Below are positions 17,189 to 24,387 of a DNA stretch of 42,181 nt, in pieces. How positions within the stretch are numbered: position 1 is the first letter of the stretch; every line of letters starts with the position of its first letter. This DNA is from Rhodoplanes serenus (lineage in GTDB: Bacteria; Pseudomonadota; Alphaproteobacteria; Rhizobiales; Xanthobacteraceae). The notes beneath the pieces are model-generated. The model was given only the letters and a program-made list of their open reading frames with translations, did not search any database and had not been told where the DNA came from. The position numbers were made by a program, and so were the translations under genes. The DNA lies in NCBI GenBank assembly GCA_945893145.1, contig CAMDDZ010000048.1, positions 1 through 42,181 of the forward strand. Direction: 5' to 3'.

Positions 17189-18218
17189 CGCGGACCTCGA
17201 AATGGGTCGGCTTGTCCAATTTCGGGCGATCGTTGGCAATCCAGCCAGCCACCCAGTCGATCATTTGCGCAATCGGCACGCGCGGCCGGCCAAAAAGGCG
17301 CGTCGCTTGTGCTGTGTTGCTCAGCAAGGCTGTCGGTGCTTCCGTGCCGGTGAGTTGCGGCTTCTTGCCGAGCCGATCGCCGAATTGTTCCGCAAGCCAG
17401 CGGACTGAAATGGTCTCGGGGCCCGTCACATTGAGCGGTGTGGTCGGCTGGGTCGTGTGACGCAGCGAACGCAGTGCTTGAGAATTGGCGTCGCCTTGCC
17501 AGATCACGTTGACATAGCCCATCCCCACGTCGATCGGATCGGCGTTACGCACTTTGGTCGCGACGTCGAGCAATACGCCGTATCGCATATCGATGGCATA
17601 GTTCAGGCGCAACAAGCGGCCCGGCGTTCCGTAGAGTCCCGAGAAATACTCGAAGATGCGCTCTCGGCCGACGCAGGAATTCGCATATTCGCCGAGCGGC
17701 CGCAGCGGGTTGTCCTCGGCCGCTCCCGGACTGTCGGTTGGGACGAACGAATAGACGTTGCCTGTCGAGAAAGCGACCATGCGCGACTCGCGAAAATGCT
17801 CCGCCACGATGGCCGGCAGGTGCACGTTCATCGCCCAGGTCAAAGCCGGATCGGCCTGCGAGCCAAATTTTCGGCCTGCCATAAAGATCACGTTGCGGAT
17901 TTGCGGCAGCGTGGCCACGGCAGCCCGATCCAACAGATCGCAAGCAATGGTTTCGATGCCAAAGGCTTCGAGCTGCTCGCGCAGGCCCGCTTCGCTGAAG
18001 CGTGCCACGCCGATGACGCGCTTGTCCGGCGCGGCCGCACGCGCGAGACGTGCCAGCGTCGGCCCCATTTTGCCGCCGACCCCAAGGACAATAATGTCGC
18101 CGTCGATCGCGGCGAGATCGGCCGCAAGCGCCCGGCTTGGCTGGGACAAAAAAGCATTCAGCTCGTCGGGCCCGTCGAACCCGGCAGGAAATTTCAGCTC
18201 ATCGAGCCAAGTGCTCAT
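17175..18218 (-). CDS. NAD-dependent epimerase/dehydratase-like protein with altered active site
   Basis: 347 residues, extended SDR type. The Rossmann loop GVGGKMG is seen near residue 47-53 and FSTGNVYS is the usual Ser/Thr-containing strand end. The expected Y-x3-K reads Y-A-N-S-C in [17 protein letters not shown], so the catalytic lysine is replaced by Cys. The codon (TGC on the coding strand) is clear. Whether this is fixed in the whole subfamily or peculiar to this gene cannot be told here. The gene is followed by the overlapping GNAT gene, forming a two-gene unit. It may be an NAD-binding non-enzymatic protein or use a different acid/base. Confidence 0.82.
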   Translation of the reverse strand: MSTWLDELKFPAGFDGPDELNAFLSQPSRALAADLAAIDGDIIVLGVGGKMGPTLARLARAAAPDKRVIGVARFSEAGLREQLEAFGIETIACDLLDRAAVATLPQIRNVIFMAGRKFGSQADPALTWAMNVHLPAIVAEHFRESRMVAFSTGNVYSFVPTDSPGAAEDNPLRPLGEYANSCVGRERIFEYFSGLYGTPGRLLRLNYAIDMRYGVLLDVATKVRNADPIDVGMGYVNVIWQGDANSQALRSLRHTTQPTTPLNVTGPETISVRWLAEQFGDRLGKKPQLTGTEAPTALLSNTAQATRLFGRPRVPIAQMIDWVAGWIANDRPKLDKPTHFEVRDGAY

Positions 18219-18254
18219 TTACAGGTGTTCATGGGTACGTGATGAATTCCCGGT

Positions 18255-18463
18255 TCAGGGCTCCTTCAGCCCCTTGTCGCGGATGACCTTATCCCAGCGG
18301 TTGAACGCGGAGGCCATCATTTTTTCAGCGCGCCGGGCGCTTCAGGAGACGGAATCGAACCTGAGTCGAGCAGCTTGACGTTGAGACGCGGATCAGCGAG
18401 AGCCGCATTGACCACCTGGTGGACCGCGGCAACGATGGGCTGCGGCGTCTTGGCGGGCGCAAG
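18255..18463 (-). pseudogene. Remnant of a Bug/TctC-type substrate-binding protein
   Basis: On the reverse strand this stretch encodes two C-terminal pieces of a Bug-family binding protein: APAKTPQPIVAAVHQVVNAA with ALADPRLNVKLLDSG, and then FNRWDKVIRDKGLKEP with a stop at 18255. The pieces are in different frames, broken near the T/A-rich run around 18319, and the N-terminal two thirds are missing. The pattern PAKTP-x-PI...NxALADP and the WxKVI end are typical of these periplasmic proteins. It ends abruptly where the acyl-CoA-ligase remnant begins on the other strand. Confidence 0.75.
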
Positions 18464-18606
18464 ACTTCATTCGTGAACGCTCCGCATCGTTCAAAGTGCC
18501 ACGGCATGTGTTTTTCTACACCGAGGAGCAATTGCCCAGGCTCGCGAGCGGCAAGGTTGCGAAGTACCGTCTGATCGAGGATGCGATCCGTCATATCGGA
18601 CGCTGA
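18460..18606 (+). pseudogene. C-terminal remnant of an acyl-CoA synthetase (AMP-binding family)
   Basis: The + strand reads QDFIRERSASFKVPRHVFFY followed by LASGKVAKYRL and a stop at 18604-18606. This is the end of an ANL-superfamily acyl-CoA ligase, including the conserved S-G-K lysine loop used in adenylation. Nothing of the other roughly 450 residues is present upstream; the sequence switches directly to the Bug remnant. It is a deletion-junction relic, not a functional gene. Confidence 0.75.
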
Positions 18607-18769
18607 TCTGATCGCTGTCGCAGGCGGTCATGCCTGCTGCGTCCATTGGTGTTTGTTGCGGTATTTCTTGCGGCGTTTCTCGATCCGCTAAACATTTCCT
18701 GAACCGATTAAAGGATCGTCAATCGGCGGCCCTTAACACGAGCGGCCATCGCAGAGGAACTTACAGACC

Positions 18770-19027
18770 GTGCTCAAAGAGCGACGCGAGCAAGCCCGCC
18801 GCACGATCAACCGTATGGCTCAATTTCAAAGCGGCGTCGGCGCGCTGCCGCGCGACTGCATGATCACCGATATTTCGGAGCGTGGCGCGAGGTTGTGTTC
18901 GGACTACGAAATGCCGGAGAAATTCGTTTTGTCGTTGTCCGACGACGCAGCGACGATTCGGCATGAATGTCAGGTGGTCTGGCGGCTGGGCTGCGAGCTC
19001 GGTGTCGAATTCACCGATGTGAGATAG
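18770..19027 (+). CDS. Small PilZ-domain protein
   Basis: 85 residues, a stand-alone PilZ domain (typical length 80-110). The two c-di-GMP binding elements are seen: the Arg-rich RREQARR (5-11) and the DISERG (D/N-x-S-x-x-G) motif near residue 35. The start is GTG at 18770 with AGAGGAA about ten bases upstream. It presumably binds cyclic di-GMP and influences motility or surface polysaccharide through partner proteins. It follows a gene graveyard, so it starts its own transcript. Its last 58 bases overlap a convergent reading frame. Confidence 0.85.
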   Translation: MLKERREQARRTINRMAQFQSGVGALPRDCMITDISERGARLCSDYEMPEKFVLSLSDDAATIRHECQVVWRLGCELGVEFTDVR

Positions 19028-19329
19028 GGTTGCAGCACGCCTTTTTGCGTCGTGCCTTGCAATCGCCACAGGTGAATCGAAAGCGCCGTGACCCACGTCA
19101 GGTCCCAGGCGTCGGCAATGCTTTGGCCTTTTTCCACCCTGGCTCGCACATAGGCCTCGTCGATACCGGCGTGGTAGATTTCGTCGGAGATCACCTTCAG
19201 CGCCCGCACCACCTCAGGCCCGGACAATCCCGCGGCATTGCGATCGAGCGTCTGCCACAGACTCTCGCGAAATGCCGCGATGTCGGAGGCCGGGGCAGCT
19301 TTCTGGGTGGGTTGTTTCTGGCGGGGCAT
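18970..19329 (-). CDS. Hypothetical protein, 119 residues
   Basis: No family was recognised. The protein begins MPRQKQPTQKAAPASD and has a predicted helical core (FRESLWQTLDRNAAGLSGPE, ISDEIYHAGIDEAYVRARVE). The body looks like real coding sequence, and similar short helical proteins occur in relatives. The C-terminal 20 residues, rich in Ser, Thr and Pro, are antisense to the PilZ gene and look less protein-like. The start ATG at 19329 is the first after a long open frame. No transmembrane segment or signal peptide is visible. Its location between PilZ and CysQ-like genes gives no functional hint. Confidence 0.6.
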   Translation of the reverse strand: MPRQKQPTQKAAPASDIAAFRESLWQTLDRNAAGLSGPEVVRALKVISDEIYHAGIDEAYVRARVEKGQSIADAWDLTWVTALSIHLWRLQGTTQKGVLQPYLTSVNSTPSSQPSRQTT

Positions 19330-19473
19330 GTGACACGCAAAAGACAATGATTTCAGCGGCTTCCGGTTCCCGCCGGAAATGCACCTAGCAATCGGCTGAA
19401 ATCGGCCGCCCGATAGCCTCCAGTGTTGTTTTTCGGCTTGCGACGGAGCCGTAACGAAGGCCAAGTTCTCCGG

Positions 19474-20316
19474 ATGGCATCCGATTTCGACCTGACCTTG
19501 AATCCACCAAGTCGTCTGATCGACGAGATCACGACGCTCGCGTCGCGGGCTGCGGCCGCCATTCGCCGGATCGACGCGGCGTCGCGCGCCGAGCGCGCCA
19601 AGTCCGACGGCACGCCGGTCACCGCCGCGGACGAAGCGGCGCAAGCCGTGATCTTGGCTGGCCTGTCACGAATTCTTCCGGGCGTGCCGGTCGTGTCCGA
19701 GGAGATGAGCGCGGCAGAGCGGCCAAAAACGCTGACGTCGCATTTCGTGCTGGTCGATCCGCTCGACGGCACCAAGGAATATCTGGCGGGTCGCGATGAG
19801 TTCACCATCAACATTGCGTTGATGGTGAGCGGCTCTCCCGCGTTTGGCTGCATCGCGGCGCCGGGGCTCGGGTTGGTCTGGCGCGGCACGGTGGGGCAGG
19901 GCGCGGAACGGCTTGCGCTGGCGGCGGGCGCCGACGCGAGCCAATGCAGCAGCAAGACTCCGATACGCACGCGACCATGGCTCGGGCGCGACGCGATCGC
20001 GCTGGTCAGCCGTTCGCACCTCGATCCGCAGACCGAACGATTCCTCGCCGGTATTCCGGGAACCAAGCAGGTCGCATGCGGCTCATCGCTGAAGTTCTGC
20101 AAGCTCGCGGAAGGCAGCGCTGACATCTATCCACGGCTCGCTCCGACATCGGAATGGGATGTGGCCGCAGGCCACGCCATCCTGGTGGCCGCTGGCGGCG
20201 CCGTCGTGATGCCCGATGCCGCGCGGCCGGTCTACGGGCGAACGGCCGATTTTCGTGTTCCGGGCTTTCTGGCGTTCGGCGACGCCAATGCGGTGCGGTC
20301 GATTCTGAAATCGTAA
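19474..20316 (+). CDS. cysQ: 3'(2'),5'-bisphosphate nucleotidase CysQ-like (inositol monophosphatase family)
   Basis: 280 residues from the ATG at 19474; an upstream in-frame GTG at 19423 would add residues atypical for the family. The metal-binding motifs are complete: E77 in VVSEEM, D95-PLD98-GT in VDPLDGTKEYL, and a late EWDVAAGHAIL carrying the third-site Asp. DPLDGTKE is the CysQ variant of the inositol-phosphatase signature. CysQ removes the 3' phosphate of PAP/PAPS formed in sulfate assimilation and is magnesium-dependent and lithium-sensitive. The gene is monocistronic, converging on the transglutaminase-like gene 22 bases away. A general inositol-monophosphatase role is the alternative. 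Confidence 0.85.
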   Translation: MASDFDLTLNPPSRLIDEITTLASRAAAAIRRIDAASRAERAKSDGTPVTAADEAAQAVILAGLSRILPGVPVVSEEMSAAERPKTLTSHFVLVDPLDGTKEYLAGRDEFTINIALMVSGSPAFGCIAAPGLGLVWRGTVGQGAERLALAAGADASQCSSKTPIRTRPWLGRDAIALVSRSHLDPQTERFLAGIPGTKQVACGSSLKFCKLAEGSADIYPRLAPTSEWDVAAGHAILVAAGGAVVMPDAARPVYGRTADFRVPGFLAFGDANAVRSILKS

Positions 20317-20338
20317 TCCAGCGGCAAAGCGCGCGGCG

Positions 20339-21010
20339 TCAGTTCGGCGTCGGCTCCGCCACCGCCTCGTTGCGGAAATCGCCTTTCAGGCCCTTCGCGC
20401 TCATCAGGCTCGGGTAGTTCACCTGGAAGTCCGCCTGGATCGTCTCGAACGGCACGTCGGCAAACGGTCCGCGGTCGCGCAGGTATTCCATGTGACGGCG
20501 GCCGTCGCGGTCGTAAGGATGGAACAGCGAGTCGTTCTTGCCGTCGAAGTCGAGCGGCTTGAGCCCGACCCGCTCGCACAGCGCCAGATCGAACGCCGGC
20601 GTGGCCTTCACCCATCGGCCGTCGAGATGCAGATCTGAATACGAGTGCCAGATGAACACGTCGGTCTTGATGCGGTCGTAGAGCTTCTTCGAGGTCAGGT
20701 GATTTTTCACATCCGCGTAGCCGACGCGGGCCGGCACCCCAATGGCGCGAGCGCAGGCCGCGAGCAGCGCGGCCTTGCCGATGCAGAACGTGCGGCCGGT
20801 GCGCAGCACGTCGCTCGCCCGATAATTGGCCGGGTCGGACATATCGACGTAAGGGTCGTAAACGATGCCGTCGCGCACGGCGCGATAGAGCCGCAACACC
20901 CGGTCGGTGTCGCTGCCGGGGCCGCCGGCCGCCTTGCTGGCGAATTCGGCGACTGCAGGCGCGTCGCTATCGATAAATTTGGTGGGCGACAGAAATTCCG
21001 ACATATCCAT
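20339..21010 (-). CDS. Transglutaminase-like domain protein
   Basis: 223 residues. The papain-like triad is visible: Cys76 in TFCIGKAALLAACARAIGVP, His122 in FIWHSYSDLHLDG, and Asp141 in ATPAFD. The Ala-rich helix after the Cys ending in GIPAR/GVPAR is the clearest mark of the family. No signal peptide, so it is probably cytoplasmic. Bacterial members act as proteases, peptidases or amidases rather than protein cross-linkers. An alternative ATG at 21004 would shorten it by two residues. It is divergent from the ligase gene at 21100, sharing an 89-base intergenic region. Confidence 0.87.
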   Translation of the reverse strand: MDMSEFLSPTKFIDSDAPAVAEFASKAAGGPGSDTDRVLRLYRAVRDGIVYDPYVDMSDPANYRASDVLRTGRTFCIGKAALLAACARAIGVPARVGYADVKNHLTSKKLYDRIKTDVFIWHSYSDLHLDGRWVKATPAFDLALCERVGLKPLDFDGKNDSLFHPYDRDGRRHMEYLRDRGPFADVPFETIQADFQVNYPSLMSAKGLKGDFRNEAVAEPTPN

Positions 21011-21099
21011 AGGATGGGCCTGTTGCTGATTTTGAATTCTTATACCATCACGACCGCAAAGGTCACGCGCCTATAGGCGGTGACAATCCGGGGGAATCC

Positions 21100-22431
21100 A
21101 TGGCCACCACGACGGCCAATCGCGACACCTTTATGTTCGCTCCCGAGGCGGAGCGGATGTCACGCGATGCCCTCACGGCGCTGCAGACCAAGCGTATGAG
21201 GGAGACGCTGGATCGCGCCTATGGCGTTGAGCACGTTCGCAAGAAATTCGACGCCGCCAAGGTGAAGCCTGCCGATTTCAAGACGCTTTCGGACATCGCA
21301 CGCTTTCCGTTCACGGTGAAGACCGACCTCCGCGACACCTATCCGTTCGGGCTTTTCGCGGTGCCGCGCGAGCAACTGGTGCGCCTGCATGCATCCTCGG
21401 GCACGACCGGCAAGGCGACCGTGGTGGGCTACACGCAAGGCGACATCGACCGCTGGAGCGACCTGATGGCGCGCTCGATCGCCTGCGCAGGCGCGTTGCC
21501 CGGCGACATCGTGCATAACGCCTATGGCTATGGCCTGTTCACCGGCGGCCTCGGCATGCACTACGGCGCCGAGCGACTCGGCTGCACCGTGGTGCCGGTG
21601 TCGGGCGGCATGACCGAGCGGCAGGTGGTGCTGCTGCAGGATTTCGCAGCCCACGTGCTCTGCGCCACGCCCTCGTATGCGCTCAACATTGCCGAGGTCG
21701 CGGCCGGCATGGGCGTGGACTTGCGGAAATCGTCGCTCAAGGTCGGCATCTTCGGCGCCGAGCCGTGGAGCGACGCCTTGCGTCGCGACATCGAGAGCCG
21801 GATCGGGCTCGCGGCGGTCGATCTTTATGGCCTGTCCGAAATCATTGGGCCGGGCGTCGCCTGCGAGTGTCACGCGGCGCGCAACGGGTTGCACGGCTGG
21901 GAGGATCATTTCCTGTTCGAAGTGATCGATCCGGAGACGCAGCAGCCGGTGCCGATGGGCCAGAGCGGCGAACTCGTCATCAGCACGCTCACCAAGGAAG
22001 CGCTGCCGATGATCCGCTATCGCACGCGCGACATCACGCGGCTCTCCGACGAGCCGTGTGTCTGCGGCCGCACTCACGTGCGCATCATGCGTGTCACCGC
22101 GCGCAGCGACGACATGCTGATCATCCGCGGCATCAACATCTATCCGTCGCAGATCGAGGCGGTGCTGGTCGGCCTTCCCGGAATCGCGCCGCATTATCAA
22201 ATCGTGTTGACCCGCGACGGCGCGCTCGACGCGATGGCGGTCGAGGTCGAGCTAGAGCCCGGCGCACTGTCGTCCGACGCCGATCGCAGCGCCAAGGCGC
22301 GCGAGGTGACCAACCACATCAGGTCCCGGCTCGGCGTCACCTGCAAGGCGGTGGTGAAGCTGCCCGGCGAGGTGCCGCGCTCGCAGGGCAAGGCCGTTCG
22401 GGTGCGCGATCTGCGGAAGGCGGCGAACTAA
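21100..22431 (+). CDS. Phenylacetate-CoA ligase-family enzyme
   Basis: 443 residues, the length of PaaK-type ligases. The ATP/AMP-binding loop is SSGTTGKATVVGY (99-111); YGLSEIIGPGVACEC is the second conserved adenylate motif, and the C-terminal domain contains RGINIYPSQIE followed by KVRGKAVR-like residues (SQGKAVRVRD) with the terminal Lys. PaaK converts phenylacetate to phenylacetyl-CoA with ATP. No other paa genes are adjacent, so the substrate could be another aryl or aliphatic acid. The nearby ABC, UbiD and crotonase genes make an aromatic-acid role plausible. I withhold the symbol because specificity is uncertain. Confidence 0.9.
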   Translation: MATTTANRDTFMFAPEAERMSRDALTALQTKRMRETLDRAYGVEHVRKKFDAAKVKPADFKTLSDIARFPFTVKTDLRDTYPFGLFAVPREQLVRLHASSGTTGKATVVGYTQGDIDRWSDLMARSIACAGALPGDIVHNAYGYGLFTGGLGMHYGAERLGCTVVPVSGGMTERQVVLLQDFAAHVLCATPSYALNIAEVAAGMGVDLRKSSLKVGIFGAEPWSDALRRDIESRIGLAAVDLYGLSEIIGPGVACECHAARNGLHGWEDHFLFEVIDPETQQPVPMGQSGELVISTLTKEALPMIRYRTRDITRLSDEPCVCGRTHVRIMRVTARSDDMLIIRGINIYPSQIEAVLVGLPGIAPHYQIVLTRDGALDAMAVEVELEPGALSSDADRSAKAREVTNHIRSRLGVTCKAVVKLPGEVPRSQGKAVRVRDLRKAAN

Positions 22432-22487
22432 GACAGATTGGTCGTGCTAATCGAGGAGGACTGTCGGGCATGTTAGCTCGAAATGCC

Positions 22488-22517
22488 TGCCCATGGCTCG
22501 AAAACGGGCATCTTTTT
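22488..22517 (+). terminator. Weak terminator-like hairpin before the AT-rich island
   Basis: TGCCC (22488-22492) can pair with GGGCA (22506-22510), followed by TCTTTTT. The stem is only five pairs with a 13-base loop, so it is weak, but the T-run is well placed for ending the ligase transcript. A direct repeat GCTCGAAA occurs at 22476 and 22496. Confidence 0.3.
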
Positions 22518-22523
22518 ACTACA

Positions 22524-22535
22524 ACCCGTACGGGT
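22524..22535. promoter_or_regulatory. Perfect 12-base palindrome, candidate operator of the KAP operon
   Basis: ACCCGTACGGGT is its own reverse complement and lies 52 bases before the start of the first KAP gene. It is the only perfect dyad I noticed in this gap and is placed where an operator or promoter-overlapping site would be. No regulator gene is part of the island. Confidence 0.4.
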
Positions 22536-22587
22536 AAAAGGCTAATCTCGCCCTTTACCGCGACCTGAGACGTCCTCTGGAGGGACG

Positions 22588-23925
22588 ATGCGCACACTAT
22601 ATCTGCCTGACGTGCCGATCGTTGAGGATGCCGCAGACAAGCTCGACCTCAAGAAATTTGTCTCCTCAATTCACGGGGCGCTATCAGACGCAGCGGCGCC
22701 ATTTGTCTTCGGAATTTTCGGGGATTGGGGCGTTGGGAAAACATCCGCGATGAGACTACTTGAGCGTAAGCTTGAGCAAGACGTGACCGCTGGTGTTGCA
22801 TACAATATTCCCATTTGGATCAATATTTGGAAGTACGAAAACGAACTAGATATGGTGTATCCAATCCTCTTTGAACTTAAGCGAGACTTTGAAAAGCGAC
22901 TACCGATCAGTGAAGCAACTACCTCACTTATGAAAGACTTTGTCCGAGTCGCAGGGGCATCATTATTTGCGCTAGCTGACTTAGGTTTGCGCGCCGTCAC
23001 GAAGCAGGCGGTTGGAGAAGCGATAAAAGTGAAAGATATTGTGTATCATTACGATTTGGTCGCCCCCGCCGTTGGTGAGTTGGAGCAGCGGCTCGAAGCC
23101 TGGGCAACGCAAGTAACACAATTGCCTCAGTTGTACGAAGAGTTCGTAGATACGTATGCGCACCAGCTCGCCAGAAAATTTCAGGTTGAGCCCTCATGTA
23201 TTCGCCTCGTATTTTTAATCGATGATCTTGATCGATGTTTACCAGACACAGTGATCGATGTTTTAGAACGGATAAAGAATTTCCTTAGCGTAAACCGTTG
23301 CGTATATTTTTTAGCGGTCAATCAGCACGTCGTACAGCAAGGGATTCGCAACAAGTTTGCGTCCGTTGAACTCGACGGTCGTGAATACCTGGAAAAAATC
23401 GTGAACTACTCGTTCCATGTACCCGAACCCCTGCCTGACGCCGTTAGCAGCTTTGCATTGGGGCGGCTCAACGAGTTGCTGCCTGACGAGAAAGATCGTT
23501 CAACGCTACAGCCCCACTTGCAAAACTTTGGCCAAATCCTCGGCGCTTGCGGATTTAGCAATCCTCGGAAGATCACACGCATATTAAATCGTTATCTAGC
23601 ATTCGTGCTGCGCCACTCTTCTCCGAGTTATGTCTGGAATACGAAAAATATCGTCCGACTTCTCATCATGGCTGAATATTTTCCTGCTGTATTTCAAGTC
23701 TTTTGGGCCAACGCTTCCGGTGCGAAGGAGGAGCTTCTTGCTCTTGCCGATGGTGCATCGACATTTCCTGCGTTCGAAGCAAAGCACGGAATTTCTCTTG
23801 GAATCAGTAGGGAGCGCATCGCGGGTATGCGCCAGCTGTTCGATTTGCAAGCCCCATTTCAGCCGGGTGAACCAGACATCAAAGCTCATATCATCGCGGT
23901 GGCGGAATTCACCCGCGTTCGTTAA
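22588..23925 (+). CDS. KAP-family P-loop NTPase (first of two)
   Basis: 445 residues. Walker A is GDWGVGKT (45-52) after FVFGIF, and a diagnostic KAP segment IPIWINIWKYENE (74-86) follows. Walker B is VFLIDDLDRCLPD (208-220), with the D-D-L-D-R typical of KAP proteins, then VYFLAVNQHVV and the late NPRKITRILNRY (325-336). The family is named after Kidins220/ARMS and PifA, the latter a phage-exclusion protein of the F plasmid. A mildly hydrophobic stretch at 118-137 may correspond to the membrane insertion seen in many members, but it is weak. Codon use is AT-rich, unlike the neighbours. It opens a three-gene operon; a GGAGG ribosome site lies just upstream of the ATG. Confidence 0.88.
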   Translation: MRTLYLPDVPIVEDAADKLDLKKFVSSIHGALSDAAAPFVFGIFGDWGVGKTSAMRLLERKLEQDVTAGVAYNIPIWINIWKYENELDMVYPILFELKRDFEKRLPISEATTSLMKDFVRVAGASLFALADLGLRAVTKQAVGEAIKVKDIVYHYDLVAPAVGELEQRLEAWATQVTQLPQLYEEFVDTYAHQLARKFQVEPSCIRLVFLIDDLDRCLPDTVIDVLERIKNFLSVNRCVYFLAVNQHVVQQGIRNKFASVELDGREYLEKIVNYSFHVPEPLPDAVSSFALGRLNELLPDEKDRSTLQPHLQNFGQILGACGFSNPRKITRILNRYLAFVLRHSSPSYVWNTKNIVRLLIMAEYFPAVFQVFWANASGAKEELLALADGASTFPAFEAKHGISLGISRERIAGMRQLFDLQAPFQPGEPDIKAHIIAVAEFTRVR

Positions 23926-23937
23926 AGGCCTTAAGCA

Positions 23938-24387
23938 GTGGCGATGCCCCTTGAAATAAATCCCACCCCAGCATTGTGTAGCGTGTGCTCACACTTTGCA
24001 TGGCGAGCGTTGGACGAAAAATGGGACGATCTGTTTGCCCCGATCCTCGCGAACGAAATTCGAATCCATGAAACTGCATTTCGCGTCTACGTGTATGCAA
24101 CAGAAAACAAGGTTGGTAAGCATCCGGCCTTCGAGATATTCAAAGCAAGCCTAACGGCCGCACGGAACAATTTTTGGGGCACGACCGAATTTGACATAGC
24201 TATGAAGGAGGCCTTCAAGGGGTACTGGAAGCTAGCTGTTGCCGGCTCGTATTGGCAGCCAGAAAAGCATAGAATAGTGGACGGCTGGCTGCAGTTCCCA
24301 CAAACAATAGAAATCTGGAAATTTCTTGAAGAGCCTACAATCGCTGACTGGAAGGTGGATTTACAAACATGGCGCAGCGACAACTAA
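23938..24387 (+). CDS. Hypothetical protein between the two KAP NTPases, 149 residues
   Basis: I do not recognise a family. It begins (GTG at 23938, with AAAGG nine bases upstream; ATG at 23944 is the alternative) only 12 bases after the first KAP gene and overlaps the next by 19 bases. It is therefore translationally tied to both. Visible features are a C-x2-C pair near the N-terminus (C14, C17 in LCSVCSHF), many aromatic residues (at least seven Trp), and no signal peptide or membrane segment. The base composition matches the AT-rich island. A role as adaptor or effector of the NTPases is a guess from position only. Confidence 0.75.
   Translation: MAMPLEINPTPALCSVCSHFAWRALDEKWDDLFAPILANEIRIHETAFRVYVYATENKVGKHPAFEIFKASLTAARNNFWGTTEFDIAMKEAFKGYWKLAVAGSYWQPEKHRIVDGWLQFPQTIEIWKFLEEPTIADWKVDLQTWRSDN

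Noticed and set aside
22432..22587. Attachment site or tRNA gene flanking the AT-rich island
   Set aside because: I looked for matching direct repeats at 22432-22587 and 26412-26585 and for tRNA-like sequence and saw neither; no integrase gene is present.
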